In this document: positions 25,801 to 32,862 of the stretch, piece by piece | How positions within the stretch are numbered: position 1 is the first letter of the stretch | How the letters are laid out: the number at the start of each line of letters is the position of its first letter | Assembly: GCA_002737665.1 (NCBI GenBank) | Contig: NSIF01000013.1 | Span: forward strand, 1 to 38,090 | Reading direction: 5' to 3' | Source: Flavobacteriales bacterium | GTDB lineage: Bacteria; Bacteroidota; Bacteroidia; Palsa-965 | DNA length: 38,090 nt | Translations under genes and position numbers: made by a program | Notes under the pieces: model-generated | Seen by the model: only the letters and a program-made list of their open reading frames with translations | Database searches by the model: none | Told to the model about the DNA's origin: nothing

Positions 25801-27909
25801 AATTCATTACCAATGCCAACTGCAATAGCTACTCCATTATCAATTTGTATTGGACAAAGCGTTTCGCTTGTGGCGAGTGGTGGTGTAACTTACACGTGGA
25901 ATGGAGGAAATTTGATAAATGCAACAGGTGTTTCACAAACAGATTTTCCTAACACGACATCAAGTTACATTGTGAACGTGACAGACATTAATGGCTGTAC
26001 AGCAACTGCACAGGTTACTGTAAACGTCAATCCATTACCAATTGTAAATGCAGGTATAGATCAAACAATTTGTTCAGGAAATGCAGCAACAATTGTTGCA
26101 TCAGGGGGTGGAACATATTTATGGAATGGCGGTTCATTAGTTAATGTTCCTGGTGCTAGTCAAACTGTTTTACCCACAAATACTACAACCTATATTGTCA
26201 ATGTTACTGATGTTAATGGATGTGTTAATTCAGACTCCGTTAATATTTTTGTAAATCCAAATCCGACAACTGCTGCCGGTCCCGATGTTTCTATTTGTCC
26301 AAATAGTTCTTGTCAACTTCTTGCAACTGGCGCTATTAGTTATTTATGGAGTCCTTCACTGGGTTTAAATTTTACAAATATCCCTAATCCAATTGCTAAT
26401 CCATTGGTGACAACTGTTTATGTCGTTACTGGAACAAATTCTGCAGGTTGTACATTTAGTGATACAATTATTGTTACTGTTTCCAATATACTTTCAGTTT
26501 ATGCTGGAGCTGATGTTTCAATTTGTTTAGGCGACAGTGTGCTGCTAAGTACTTCTGGAGGTGTTTTCTATAGCTGGACACCTGCTATTTCTTTACAAAC
26601 ACCAGCAAGTTCATCTACCAACGCATTTCCTACTGCTACAACAACTTATACGGTTCAGGTCACTGATTCGAATAGTTGTTCAGGAATAGATTCTGTTACA
26701 GTTTTTGTAAACCCTGCAGTTTTTATTTCTGTTTCCGGCAACGCTTCAATTTGCGCAGGACAATCTGCTACGCTAACTGCTAATCCAACTGGAGGAACAG
26801 CTCCTTATAACTTTAATTGGAGTAACAATTTAATAGGAGCAGGCCCACATCTTGTTGTTCCAATAACTACAACCACTTATACTGTATCTGTAACTGATTC
26901 ATTGGGATGCACTACGCCTTCGCAAAGTATTTTGGTAACGGTTAATCCGCTGCCAATTCTCGTCATTCAATCATTTTCTAATGTATCATGTTATAATGGT
27001 ACCGATGGTACAGCAACAGTACTTGCTTCAGGTGGTAATCCTCCATTTACTTATGCTTGGACTCCTGTTGGTGGAAATGCTTCTACTGCGAGTGGATTGA
27101 GTGTTGGTTCTTATACCGTTACTGTCACAAGTATTGATGGTTGTATTGAAACACAATCAGTAATTTTAACACAGCCAACAGCTATTTTGCTTACAAATGT
27201 GAGTGTTAATGAAAATTGCATCAATGCAGATGGAAGTGCTAGTGTTGCTGCTAGTGGTGGAAATCCAGGATATACTTATCTCTGGAGTAATTTATCGACG
27301 AATGATTCAATTACAAATTTAACTTCTGGAAATTATTCTGTTACAGTAACGGACGCGAATGGTTGCACAGCTTTAGCAAATGTTAGCGTTGGTAATTCAA
27401 GTACAGTCAATGCAGATGCGGGAATAGCTGTTACAATTATTGCAGGTCAAACCACGGTGTTAAACGGAACAGGTGGAGTAAATTATTCTTGGTCACCACC
27501 CTCCACATTAAGTTGCACAAATTGTCAAAATCCAATTGCTTCACCAACCGTAACCACTACCTATACGGTAACAGTTTCCGATGCATTTGGATGTTTTGAA
27601 ACTGACACGGTTACTGTTTTTGTTGATATTTTATGTGGTGAATTATTTATTCCAAATGCATTTTCTCCAAATGGTGATAATGCAAATGATACTTTTTATG
27701 TTCGAAGTAATTGTATAAAATACATGGATTTTCAGATTTACAATCGTTGGGGTGAAAAGGTATTTTATTCCAATGATCAAGCAAAGGGATGGGATGGCAT
27801 TTGGCGTGGTGAACCTTGTGAATCAGCAACATTTACCTATTTTATGAGTGCTTTGCTTTTGGATGGATCATCGGTGAAAAAACAAGGAACAATTTCGTTA
27901 GTTAAATAA
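22864..27909 (+). CDS. Giant repeat adhesin with type B T9SS C-terminal domain
   Basis: A 1681-residue surface protein. A signal peptide ends near LFAQQ (22). Residues about 23-230 form an unassigned beta-rich region. A glycine-rich region (about 230-520) with runs of five or six Gly follows. An Ig-like domain (about 536-618) leads into roughly ten tandem Ig-like repeats of 70-78 residues, each with an SICxGxS start, a YxWNPGN core and a TTTYTVTGT end. Two SprB-type repeats follow (about 1365-1510; SCYNGTDGTATVLASGGNPP and a diverged copy). The last 90 residues are the gliding-motility-associated type B CTD: FIPNAFSPNGDNANDTF, then FQIYNRWGEKVFYSND. It should cross the outer membrane through T9SS. 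The next gene, seven bases on, is a PorP/SprF protein, the usual partner of this CTD class. Confidence 0.93.
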   Translation: MPSRIVFISVITFFCVFKLFAQQGIHGPKVVTSANTIVNEYTSITAYVPAGSTTLPVAASSLNANNRFAGPLVPGDLIMIYQVQGAIIKDIWSAPNPDTTWGKIVTSGDYYSTGRYEFHQVSAVPNSTSIVINCATTYDYIPNGATARKPMVIRVPRYTTLTINSAGVLTCDDWAGTLGGVLAVEVQGNTVINAGGLIDLNGKGFRGGSLVGDNNTQFGSNTNASTNSFLGAEKGEGVAGYQAEYDAFGGRYCRAPGANGGGGGCAHNGGGGGGANGPNSSSNSAYWSGNGIPDQTTPGWTTAWNLEAPMNTMSLRTSLNSAGGGRGGYSFSSANLNALTVGPSNASWGGDYRNSLATGLGGRPLDYSTGRLFFGGGGGAGDQNNLGGGVGGDGGGLCYLMVFGGIAGSGTISANGLNGANGQGGSGLITGIDGAGGGGAGGTVILNAVTGVANTITLNANGGNGGNQVINLTLSTNEGEGPGGGGSGGYIAISSGTPVRNSNGGLNGTTNSAGLTEFIPNGATKGCPGTNNATITNFTINVSNITICVNNSVTLTATLGGSPPANTTIYWYAAAVGGNPIFTGPSYTTPALTLSTTYWVATCPGWWRVPLIVTVSTAPTVTASASLSSICIGSSTTLTGAGAITYSWNPGNLVGASVVVSPAVTTTYTVTGTVVLGCTNTATITITVNPIPTVTASASPSPICNGGSSTLTGVGATSYVWNPGNIPGSPIVISPTATTTYTVTGTSLGCSNTAQVTVVVNAGPTVTAIAAPSAICAGGSSILTGGGAATYVWNPGNIIGASITVSPLTTTTYTVTGTASNGCINTQQVTVTVNPLPVVTATATSPIICLGASTVLTGGGAATYVWNPGNIIGASVTVSPIATTTYTVTGTASNGCVNTQQVTVTVNPLPIVTATASSPSICLGSSVSLTGGGAATYVWNPGNISGSPILVSPTATTTYTVTGTDAFGCTSTSQVIVVVNSLPMPTAIATPLSICIGQSVSLVASGGVTYTWNGGNLINATGVSQTDFPNTTSSYIVNVTDINGCTATAQVTVNVNPLPIVNAGIDQTICSGNAATIVASGGGTYLWNGGSLVNVPGASQTVLPTNTTTYIVNVTDVNGCVNSDSVNIFVNPNPTTAAGPDVSICPNSSCQLLATGAISYLWSPSLGLNFTNIPNPIANPLVTTVYVVTGTNSAGCTFSDTIIVTVSNILSVYAGADVSICLGDSVLLSTSGGVFYSWTPAISLQTPASSSTNAFPTATTTYTVQVTDSNSCSGIDSVTVFVNPAVFISVSGNASICAGQSATLTANPTGGTAPYNFNWSNNLIGAGPHLVVPITTTTYTVSVTDSLGCTTPSQSILVTVNPLPILVIQSFSNVSCYNGTDGTATVLASGGNPPFTYAWTPVGGNASTASGLSVGSYTVTVTSIDGCIETQSVILTQPTAILLTNVSVNENCINADGSASVAASGGNPGYTYLWSNLSTNDSITNLTSGNYSVTVTDANGCTALANVSVGNSSTVNADAGIAVTIIAGQTTVLNGTGGVNYSWSPPSTLSCTNCQNPIASPTVTTTYTVTVSDAFGCFETDTVTVFVDILCGELFIPNAFSPNGDNANDTFYVRSNCIKYMDFQIYNRWGEKVFYSNDQAKGWDGIWRGEPCESATFTYFMSALLLDGSSVKKQGTISLVK
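23639..23687 (+). repeat. GGC/GGT triplet tracts encoding poly-glycine in the adhesin
   Basis: Two short tracts of GGC and GGT codons encode five and six glycines, separated by CAHN. Gains or losses of whole triplets would change loop length without shifting the frame. Other Gly-rich runs occur at about 23985-24060 and 24160-24190. Confidence 0.7.
24715..26940 (+). repeat. Tandem Ig-like repeat array at DNA level
   Basis: Units of roughly 215-235 bases repeat in frame. The closest pair shares an identical 35-base stretch starting at about 25229 and 25448 (within the codons for ATYVWNPGNIIG), with further near-identity on both sides. A third copy at about 25665 is more diverged. Such similarity permits recombination between units and changes in repeat number. 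Confidence 0.85.
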
Positions 27910-27916
27910 GTATGAA

Positions 27917-28942
27917 ATGAAGAGTAAAAAACTTTATTTAATTGTAGCTTTAGTTTGTGTTTTAGGTTTAGATTTTTTGTCTGGGCAGGATGTTCATTTT
28001 TCTCAATTGACGGAGACGCCTTTGTTACTTAATCCAGCCGAGGCGGGACTCATTCATAATTTTAGTGGAATTATAAATTTTAAGGACCAGTGGAAAAGTG
28101 TAAGTGGTAGCCCATTCAGAACTTTTAATGTGAGCGCTGATATGGCCTTTCTTAAAAAAAATAAAGGGACTCATCTTGGTGCAGGCATTAATATTTTTTC
28201 TGATAAAGCAGGTGTTGGCCAAATGGGAAATACTTTCGGTTCATTGCATCTCTCTGGTATTCTTGCAGTAAATAGTCGCAATTTAGTTTCTGTCGGACTT
28301 TATGGTGGCATGGGACAGCGAAGCTTGAATTATGATAAGCTTTATTGGGACAAGCAATATGACGGAATGACTTTCGACGCATCACGACCTACTTTCGAGC
28401 CTACAACTTTTGGGAATTACACCTATTCAGATTTTGGTCTTGGCCTTGCCTATTTTTATGGTAAGGATCATAAAACGATAAGTTCTAATAATGGGTTAAA
28501 TTTTAATTTAGGACTTTCTCTACAGCATTTGAATCAACCTTTTTATAGCTTTTATGGTACTAGCGATCAAATTTTACCTATGAAGTTTGTTGCACATGGT
28601 AACGCTGCTATAGGATTACAAAATCGAAATCTGATTTTAGAGCCGAGTTATCTTGTTATGATTCAAGGTGGAGGTCATGAAATTAATGCCGGTATGTTAT
28701 TTAAATACGTCATGCAAGATGCCTCAGTTTATACTGGAAGGAAAAAAGTGGGTGCTTTTATTTTAGGCGGATATTACAGGTTGGGAGATGCTGTTGTACT
28801 GGCAACTGGTTATGAATTTTCTGGCTATCGCATTGGAATGAGCTACGATGTTAATTTATCCGATTTGAAAACGGCAAGTAAAACTCGTGGTGGATTCGAA
28901 ATTTCACTTCGATTCACTTCAGAAAGTGCTAAGGGTTTATAG
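27917..28942 (+). CDS. PorP/SprF family T9SS outer-membrane protein (first copy)
   Basis: A 341-residue protein with a signal peptide (MKSKKLYLIVALVCVLGLDFLSG) and the family opening QDVHFSQLTETPLLLNPAEAGL. It is followed by a beta-barrel pattern with many short amphipathic strands and a LGLSLQHLNQPFYSF block near residue 205. PorP/SprF proteins are needed to secrete and anchor T9SS proteins with type B CTDs; in Flavobacterium johnsoniae SprF serves the adhesin SprB. It starts seven bases after the giant adhesin and is probably its dedicated partner. No gene follows for 256 bases. Confidence 0.92.
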   Translation: MKSKKLYLIVALVCVLGLDFLSGQDVHFSQLTETPLLLNPAEAGLIHNFSGIINFKDQWKSVSGSPFRTFNVSADMAFLKKNKGTHLGAGINIFSDKAGVGQMGNTFGSLHLSGILAVNSRNLVSVGLYGGMGQRSLNYDKLYWDKQYDGMTFDASRPTFEPTTFGNYTYSDFGLGLAYFYGKDHKTISSNNGLNFNLGLSLQHLNQPFYSFYGTSDQILPMKFVAHGNAAIGLQNRNLILEPSYLVMIQGGGHEINAGMLFKYVMQDASVYTGRKKVGAFILGGYYRLGDAVVLATGYEFSGYRIGMSYDVNLSDLKTASKTRGGFEISLRFTSESAKGL

Positions 28943-29198
28943 GTACAATTAAACCTATTTTAATATTTTTTGTACATTTTTTTGTAACTAAAGGACCTTG
29001 CCTTTAGTAAAATCAACATGTTAATTTATAGTTATCAATTGAGTTCTTTAGGTTTATTAGTTGCATTTTCAATTATTAAAAATTGAGGTTTTTTTAGATT
29101 TGATACTTTGTTGAAATTTATTAACTTTATGGTCTTAAGGGGCTTTAATTTTGGAGTTTATTCAAAGAGTTTGACCTTAATTTTGGTATTATTATTAA
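28943..29198. other. Intergenic region before the yfiR-like operon
   Basis: An AT-rich gap without a credible gene. It contains an eight-base-pair stem with six-base loop (ACTAAAGG/CCTTTAGT, 28987-29008) not followed by a T-run on the plus strand. It also has two identical TAATTTTG boxes, 32 bases apart, in its last 55 bases. The boxes are candidate promoter elements for the following operon. Confidence 0.5.
29146..29185 (+). promoter_or_regulatory. Tandem TAATTTTG boxes before the yfiR-like gene
   Basis: TAATTTTG at 29146-29153 and again at 29178-29185, both exact matches to TAnnTTTG. The second ends 13 bases before ATG 29199. The nearest TTTG upstream of the second box is 24 bases away, longer than the usual spacing, so promoter strength is uncertain. 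Confidence 0.4.
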
Positions 29199-29729
29199 AT
29201 GAAGCGGAAATTATTTTATTGTATTTTATGTATTTTCCCCGTTTTGTTGGGTTTTCAAACATCTTTTGAGGCGGATGCAAATGTGCGGCTTAAGTCTGTA
29301 TTTATTTATAATTTCACTCGTTACATAGATTGGCCTTCAGATTATAAAACAGGGAGCTTTGTAATTGCCTATTTTGGTAAAAGTTCTAAGGTTATTGCAG
29401 AATTAAATAAAATGGCATTATCAAAAACAGTAGGCACTCAAAAAATTGAAATTCGAATAGTTACCAAACTTTCTGAAATAGGTAAAGCTAATATCCTTTA
29501 TGTAAGTCCTGACGTTGAAACACCGCTTGTTGACATTATCAAGACCACTAAAGGAAAATCGATTTTAGTTGTAACGGAGAACATTGGTTTTGCAAAAAAA
29601 GGAGCTACAATAAATTTCGTAATTGTTGATAACAGACAAAAATTTGAATTGAACCAAGCGAATGCAGAAAAAAACCATCTTAAAGTAAGTTCATCTTTAT
29701 TGGCTTTAGCAATACCAGTAACAAATTAA
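29199..29729 (+). CDS. YfiR family periplasmic protein (DUF4154)
   Basis: A 176-residue protein with a signal peptide (about 1-27). The family block follows at once: DANVRLKSVFIYNFTRYIDWPSDYKTGSFVIAYFGKS. Later blocks are ANILYVSPD (near 105), KSILVVTENIGFAKKGATINFVI (about 124-146) and LNQANAEKNHLKVSSSLLALA at the end. In Pseudomonas, YfiR sits in the periplasm and holds the diguanylate cyclase YfiN inactive. The mature part has no cysteine, so disulphide-based control as in Pseudomonas YfiR is not available. It heads a three-gene operon (TPR protein 6 bases on, then a HAMP-PP2C phosphatase). The membrane phosphatase is therefore a plausible partner in place of YfiN (inference). Confidence 0.88.
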   Translation: MKRKLFYCILCIFPVLLGFQTSFEADANVRLKSVFIYNFTRYIDWPSDYKTGSFVIAYFGKSSKVIAELNKMALSKTVGTQKIEIRIVTKLSEIGKANILYVSPDVETPLVDIIKTTKGKSILVVTENIGFAKKGATINFVIVDNRQKFELNQANAEKNHLKVSSSLLALAIPVTN

Positions 29730-29735
29730 CATACC

Positions 29736-30647
29736 ATGGAAAAGTATAAATTATATAATCTTCGGTTTCTGTTTTTTCTACTACTAATTTTGATTTGTAG
29801 TCCGATTGTGAATGCGCAAAGTTCTGTCATTCATTACGATGCTGCGTTGAATTATATGCAAAAAAATAATGTAGATAGTGCAAAGATTGAGATTGACCTA
29901 CACATGCAAAATGTTGACGTGCAACTCGATCCTGAAAATTGGTATTTGGAGGGATTTATTTATAAAGAGCTTTATAAAAAGTATGAAAATGAAAACTTCA
30001 ATTCTCCCTACCGTGATAAATCGTTGAATTCATTTAAAAAATCGTTTAAGCTTGATACTGTTATTGCTCGGACTAAAACCACGAAAGAGCTTATTCGTTA
30101 TTTAGCTGGTCGCTTTTACAATGATGCTGTTTTAACACTTGATTCATTGAATTATTTAACTTCTATTCTTTGCTATGAGCAATATCGTGACGCAGCACTT
30201 ATTTTGGATTCCATTTTAGATATTAAGAAAAAAGACATCGAATTTTATCTTGCTTTGGGAACCATCTATGTTGAGATTTATAATTCCGATAAAATTAAAA
30301 ATCTTCAATTTTTTAATTTAACGCGCGATACATATATGAAAATATTGAATTGGGATCCGAATAATTATGCAGCTAATTACGATCTTGGTTTATTGTATTG
30401 GAATAAAGGTGTTCATTTGATGAATAACATTGATTACGAATTAAACCTCGATAGCGTTATGCAAGTCCAAAATTATTCCGTTAGTATTTTTAAAGAATCC
30501 CTCCCTTTTGCACAAAAAGCTTATGAAATGGAACCTAAGCGTGAAGAAACATTGATTGTGCTATCTGGAATATTTTATAGTCTCAATGATTTTCCGAAGT
30601 CAAAAGCTTTTGACGCAATACTTAAGGACCTTCAGAAGGAGAAATAA
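29736..30647 (+). CDS. Exported tetratricopeptide-repeat protein
   Basis: A 303-residue protein with a hydrophobic N-terminal segment ending near IVNAQ (28), probably a cleaved signal. The rest is helical with TPR-like units: SVIHYDAALNYMQKNNVDSAKIEID (about 29-54), DAALILDSILDIKKKDIEFYLALGTIYVEIY (about 152-182), NYAANYDLGLLYWNKGVHLM (about 209-228) and a C-terminal RIETLIVLSGIFYSL-like repeat (near 270-285). It probably acts in the periplasm as a protein-binding scaffold. It lies between the YfiR-like gene (6 bases) and the HAMP-PP2C gene (27 bases), which suggests it connects the two in one signalling complex (inference). The individual repeats are diverged and I cannot name a family. Confidence 0.78.
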   Translation: MEKYKLYNLRFLFFLLLILICSPIVNAQSSVIHYDAALNYMQKNNVDSAKIEIDLHMQNVDVQLDPENWYLEGFIYKELYKKYENENFNSPYRDKSLNSFKKSFKLDTVIARTKTTKELIRYLAGRFYNDAVLTLDSLNYLTSILCYEQYRDAALILDSILDIKKKDIEFYLALGTIYVEIYNSDKIKNLQFFNLTRDTYMKILNWDPNNYAANYDLGLLYWNKGVHLMNNIDYELNLDSVMQVQNYSVSIFKESLPFAQKAYEMEPKREETLIVLSGIFYSLNDFPKSKAFDAILKDLQKEK

Positions 30648-30674
30648 TAAAATTTAAAATAGAGATTCTGATTT

Positions 30675-32462
30675 ATGGGTTTTCGTTTTACAATTGGTCG
30701 TAAAATTCTTATTGGGTTTAGTGTACTTATATTTTTAGTACTACTTGCTTTTTCGTTAACGTTGATTACCATTCGAAAAAGCCGTGAAATCAACGATAAA
30801 ATTACAAATTTATATAACCCATCTGTTTCTGCTTTGCAGGATATGTACGTTCTGGTTTTGCAATCCAATACCTTAATAAATAACTGGATTAATACGCCTG
30901 CTTCCAGTAGCGATAAACCCAAATTGAAATTTTTGATAAAATTCGACTATCCATCACAACGAAGGATTATTGATACACTTTCAAAAGGTTGGTCTCAAGG
31001 AGATCGCCAGCTTTGTGATTCTATTTTTAATGATTGTGACAGATTGTGGGTTTTGGATAGGGATGTGATGGTTAATTTGGATAATGTGGATGGCTACAAT
31101 GATGCTTCTATTTTCCTTCTTTGTCAGTCAGATGTATTGGATAATGATGGAGTAATTAAGGTTAAGATAAATACGATATTAAATAATTTAAATAATTTAA
31201 TAAGTATTCAAAACGAGGCAGCCCATGAAAAACGTAACGAAATGTTGGCGTCTTTCAAGACGTTATCAATGGCGGTAATGTTATTGTTGATTGTGCTACC
31301 GCTTGGCGGACTTTTAATTGCATTTCTAACTGCACGAACGATTACCAAACCTATTAAATTTCTTAAGAATATTTTACTTTCAATGGCGCGAGGCGTTCTT
31401 CCAGAAGCGCAAAAAATAGAAAGTAATGATGAGGTTGGAGAAATGTCAGTTGCGCTCAATAGCTTGGTTGATTCTATGAAGTTGACAACTGAATTTGCAG
31501 GTGAGGTGGGAGCAGGGAACTTTGAATCATACTACCAACTGCTCTCTGAACAAGATACTCTTGGCCAAGCACTCTTAAAAATGAGAGGGGAACTTCGTGA
31601 AAATGAAAGAGTGTTGGAAGCTAAAGTTATTGAACGAACGGAGCAGGTGGTGCGTCAAAAAGAAGAGATTGAATTACAGAATCAAAAGCTTGAAATTGTT
31701 TACAAACACATCACCGATAGTATTCGTTACGCTAAACGCTTGCAGGATGCAATTCTTCCACCTATAAGTTTTGTGAATCGCTTACTTCCTGAATCTTTTA
31801 TTTTATTTAAGCCAAAGGATATTGTATCGGGCGATTTTTATTGGTTGTTTGAAAATAAAAACAGGATTTATCTTGCTGCGGTTGATTGTACAGGTCACGG
31901 TGTACCTGGCGCTTTCATGAGTATCGTTGGTAATAATATGTTGAATCAAATTGTAAAAGAAAATCCTGAAATAAATGCAGGACAATTGCTCGATGAATTA
32001 AACATAATGGCCGGGAAAACTATTAACCAGAATGCAGATGAAACGGCTGTTCGTGATGGTATGGATATGACGCTTTGTATTTTGGATACCGATACAAAAA
32101 TTATGGATATGGCAGGTGCAAATAATTCACTCTATCATTATCGTAATTCAGTTTTGAAAGAATATAAAGCGGATAAAATTCCAATCGGTTTTGTAGAAGG
32201 AAATTCGAAGCATTTTACGAATCACCGTATTGCCCTAGAAAAAGGAGATACTATTTATTTATATACAGATGGGTATGCCGATCAGTTTGGTGGACCTAAA
32301 GGAAAAAAATTCATGGTTGAAAAATTTAGAACTTTTCTTAACACCATTCATCCATTGCCTCTTTTGGAACAATATTTAAAATTAGATTCTTCCCTTGAAA
32401 GTTGGAAAGGTGATTTAGAACAAGTTGATGATATTCTTGTCATTGGCTTTAGGGTAAACTAA
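30675..32462 (+). CDS. Membrane HAMP-PP2C (SpoIIE-type) phosphatase, SiaA-like
   Basis: A 595-residue sensor phosphatase. TM1 is about 9-33, an extracytoplasmic helical domain covers 34-195, and TM2 is about 197-220. A HAMP domain follows (RTITKPIKFLKNILLSMARG, with DEVGEM at 252-257). A coiled coil spans about 305-345 (ERVLEAKVIERTEQVVRQKE). The PP2C domain runs from about 350 to the end: DSIRYAKRLQDAILPP, the metal ligands Asp387 in DIVSGDFYW and Asp404 in AVDCTGHGVPGAFMS, then LYTDGYADQFGG and QVDDILVIGF. The architecture matches SiaA of Pseudomonas, which dephosphorylates SiaC. A SiaB/SiaC-like pair lies 13 kb upstream. YfiR-like and TPR proteins precede it in the same operon. That it acts on the local SiaC is inference. 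Confidence 0.9.
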   Translation: MGFRFTIGRKILIGFSVLIFLVLLAFSLTLITIRKSREINDKITNLYNPSVSALQDMYVLVLQSNTLINNWINTPASSSDKPKLKFLIKFDYPSQRRIIDTLSKGWSQGDRQLCDSIFNDCDRLWVLDRDVMVNLDNVDGYNDASIFLLCQSDVLDNDGVIKVKINTILNNLNNLISIQNEAAHEKRNEMLASFKTLSMAVMLLLIVLPLGGLLIAFLTARTITKPIKFLKNILLSMARGVLPEAQKIESNDEVGEMSVALNSLVDSMKLTTEFAGEVGAGNFESYYQLLSEQDTLGQALLKMRGELRENERVLEAKVIERTEQVVRQKEEIELQNQKLEIVYKHITDSIRYAKRLQDAILPPISFVNRLLPESFILFKPKDIVSGDFYWLFENKNRIYLAAVDCTGHGVPGAFMSIVGNNMLNQIVKENPEINAGQLLDELNIMAGKTINQNADETAVRDGMDMTLCILDTDTKIMDMAGANNSLYHYRNSVLKEYKADKIPIGFVEGNSKHFTNHRIALEKGDTIYLYTDGYADQFGGPKGKKFMVEKFRTFLNTIHPLPLLEQYLKLDSSLESWKGDLEQVDDILVIGFRVN

Positions 32463-32862
32463 TCATTTCGATTCTTGTTTTATTATCACATGTGCCATGA
32501 TAGGTTCGTCGTAATAATATATTTTTACAATAGAGTTTATACTGAATTAGATGTTATTAAAATGGTTTTAAAATACCTCCACCCTACGGGGCTTTGAAAC
32601 AATTTAACTTTGGTTTTTCTACCAAGATGTGTTAGAAGATTCATAGGGGCGACTCCAATATTGATTCATTTCCATCATCTCTCTGCCTGAAATTGTTTTT
32701 TCTCTATCTTGTTGTTTATTCACGATGGTTTTTTACTTTTGTTAGTAAATTCTACTTGTTAGAAAATTCAAAAAATAAATGAAGGGTTCTTCTTGTTTTT
32801 TGGAATATTTGTAGAATTCATCTTTAATGATTTTTTTTGAAATACTATAATTCCATAGACAA
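32463..32862. other. 400-base non-coding region before the collagen-like gene
   Basis: No credible ORF on either strand. It contains a short GC-richer patch (about 32578-32600, CCACCCTACGGGGC) in otherwise AT-rich DNA and a promoter candidate at 32712-32741. The leader from that promoter to the ATG would be about 115 bases. I see no tRNA or recognised riboswitch. Confidence 0.6.
32712..32741 (+). promoter_or_regulatory. Promoter candidate for the collagen-like operon (TTG-N19-TACTTTTG)
   Basis: TTG (32712-32714), 19 bases, then TACTTTTG (32734-32741), an exact TAnnTTTG. The 19-base spacing matches that seen before siaB. The predicted transcription start lies about 115 bases before the ATG at 32863. 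Confidence 0.6.

Noticed and set aside
25023-25952. Plus-strand frames rich in Cys, Tyr, Asn and Ser within the adhesin repeats, resembling cysteine-rich peptides
   Set aside because: They are out-of-frame readings of the Ig-like repeat codons. The repetition and composition come from the real frame, and none has its own start region.
24715-26940. Regular repeats that might suggest a CRISPR array
   Set aside because: Units are about 220 bases, diverged, continuous and in frame with a protein. There are no short identical repeats with unique spacers and no cas genes.
28987-29008. Hairpin after the first PorP/SprF gene as a terminator
   Set aside because: The stem is only eight pairs and is not followed by a T-run on the coding strand. 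It is kept only as a note on the intergenic region.
32578-32600. GC-richer patch in the 400-base gap as a structured RNA or riboswitch
   Set aside because: Only a very short CCC/GGG pairing is visible and no known conserved core can be recognised.
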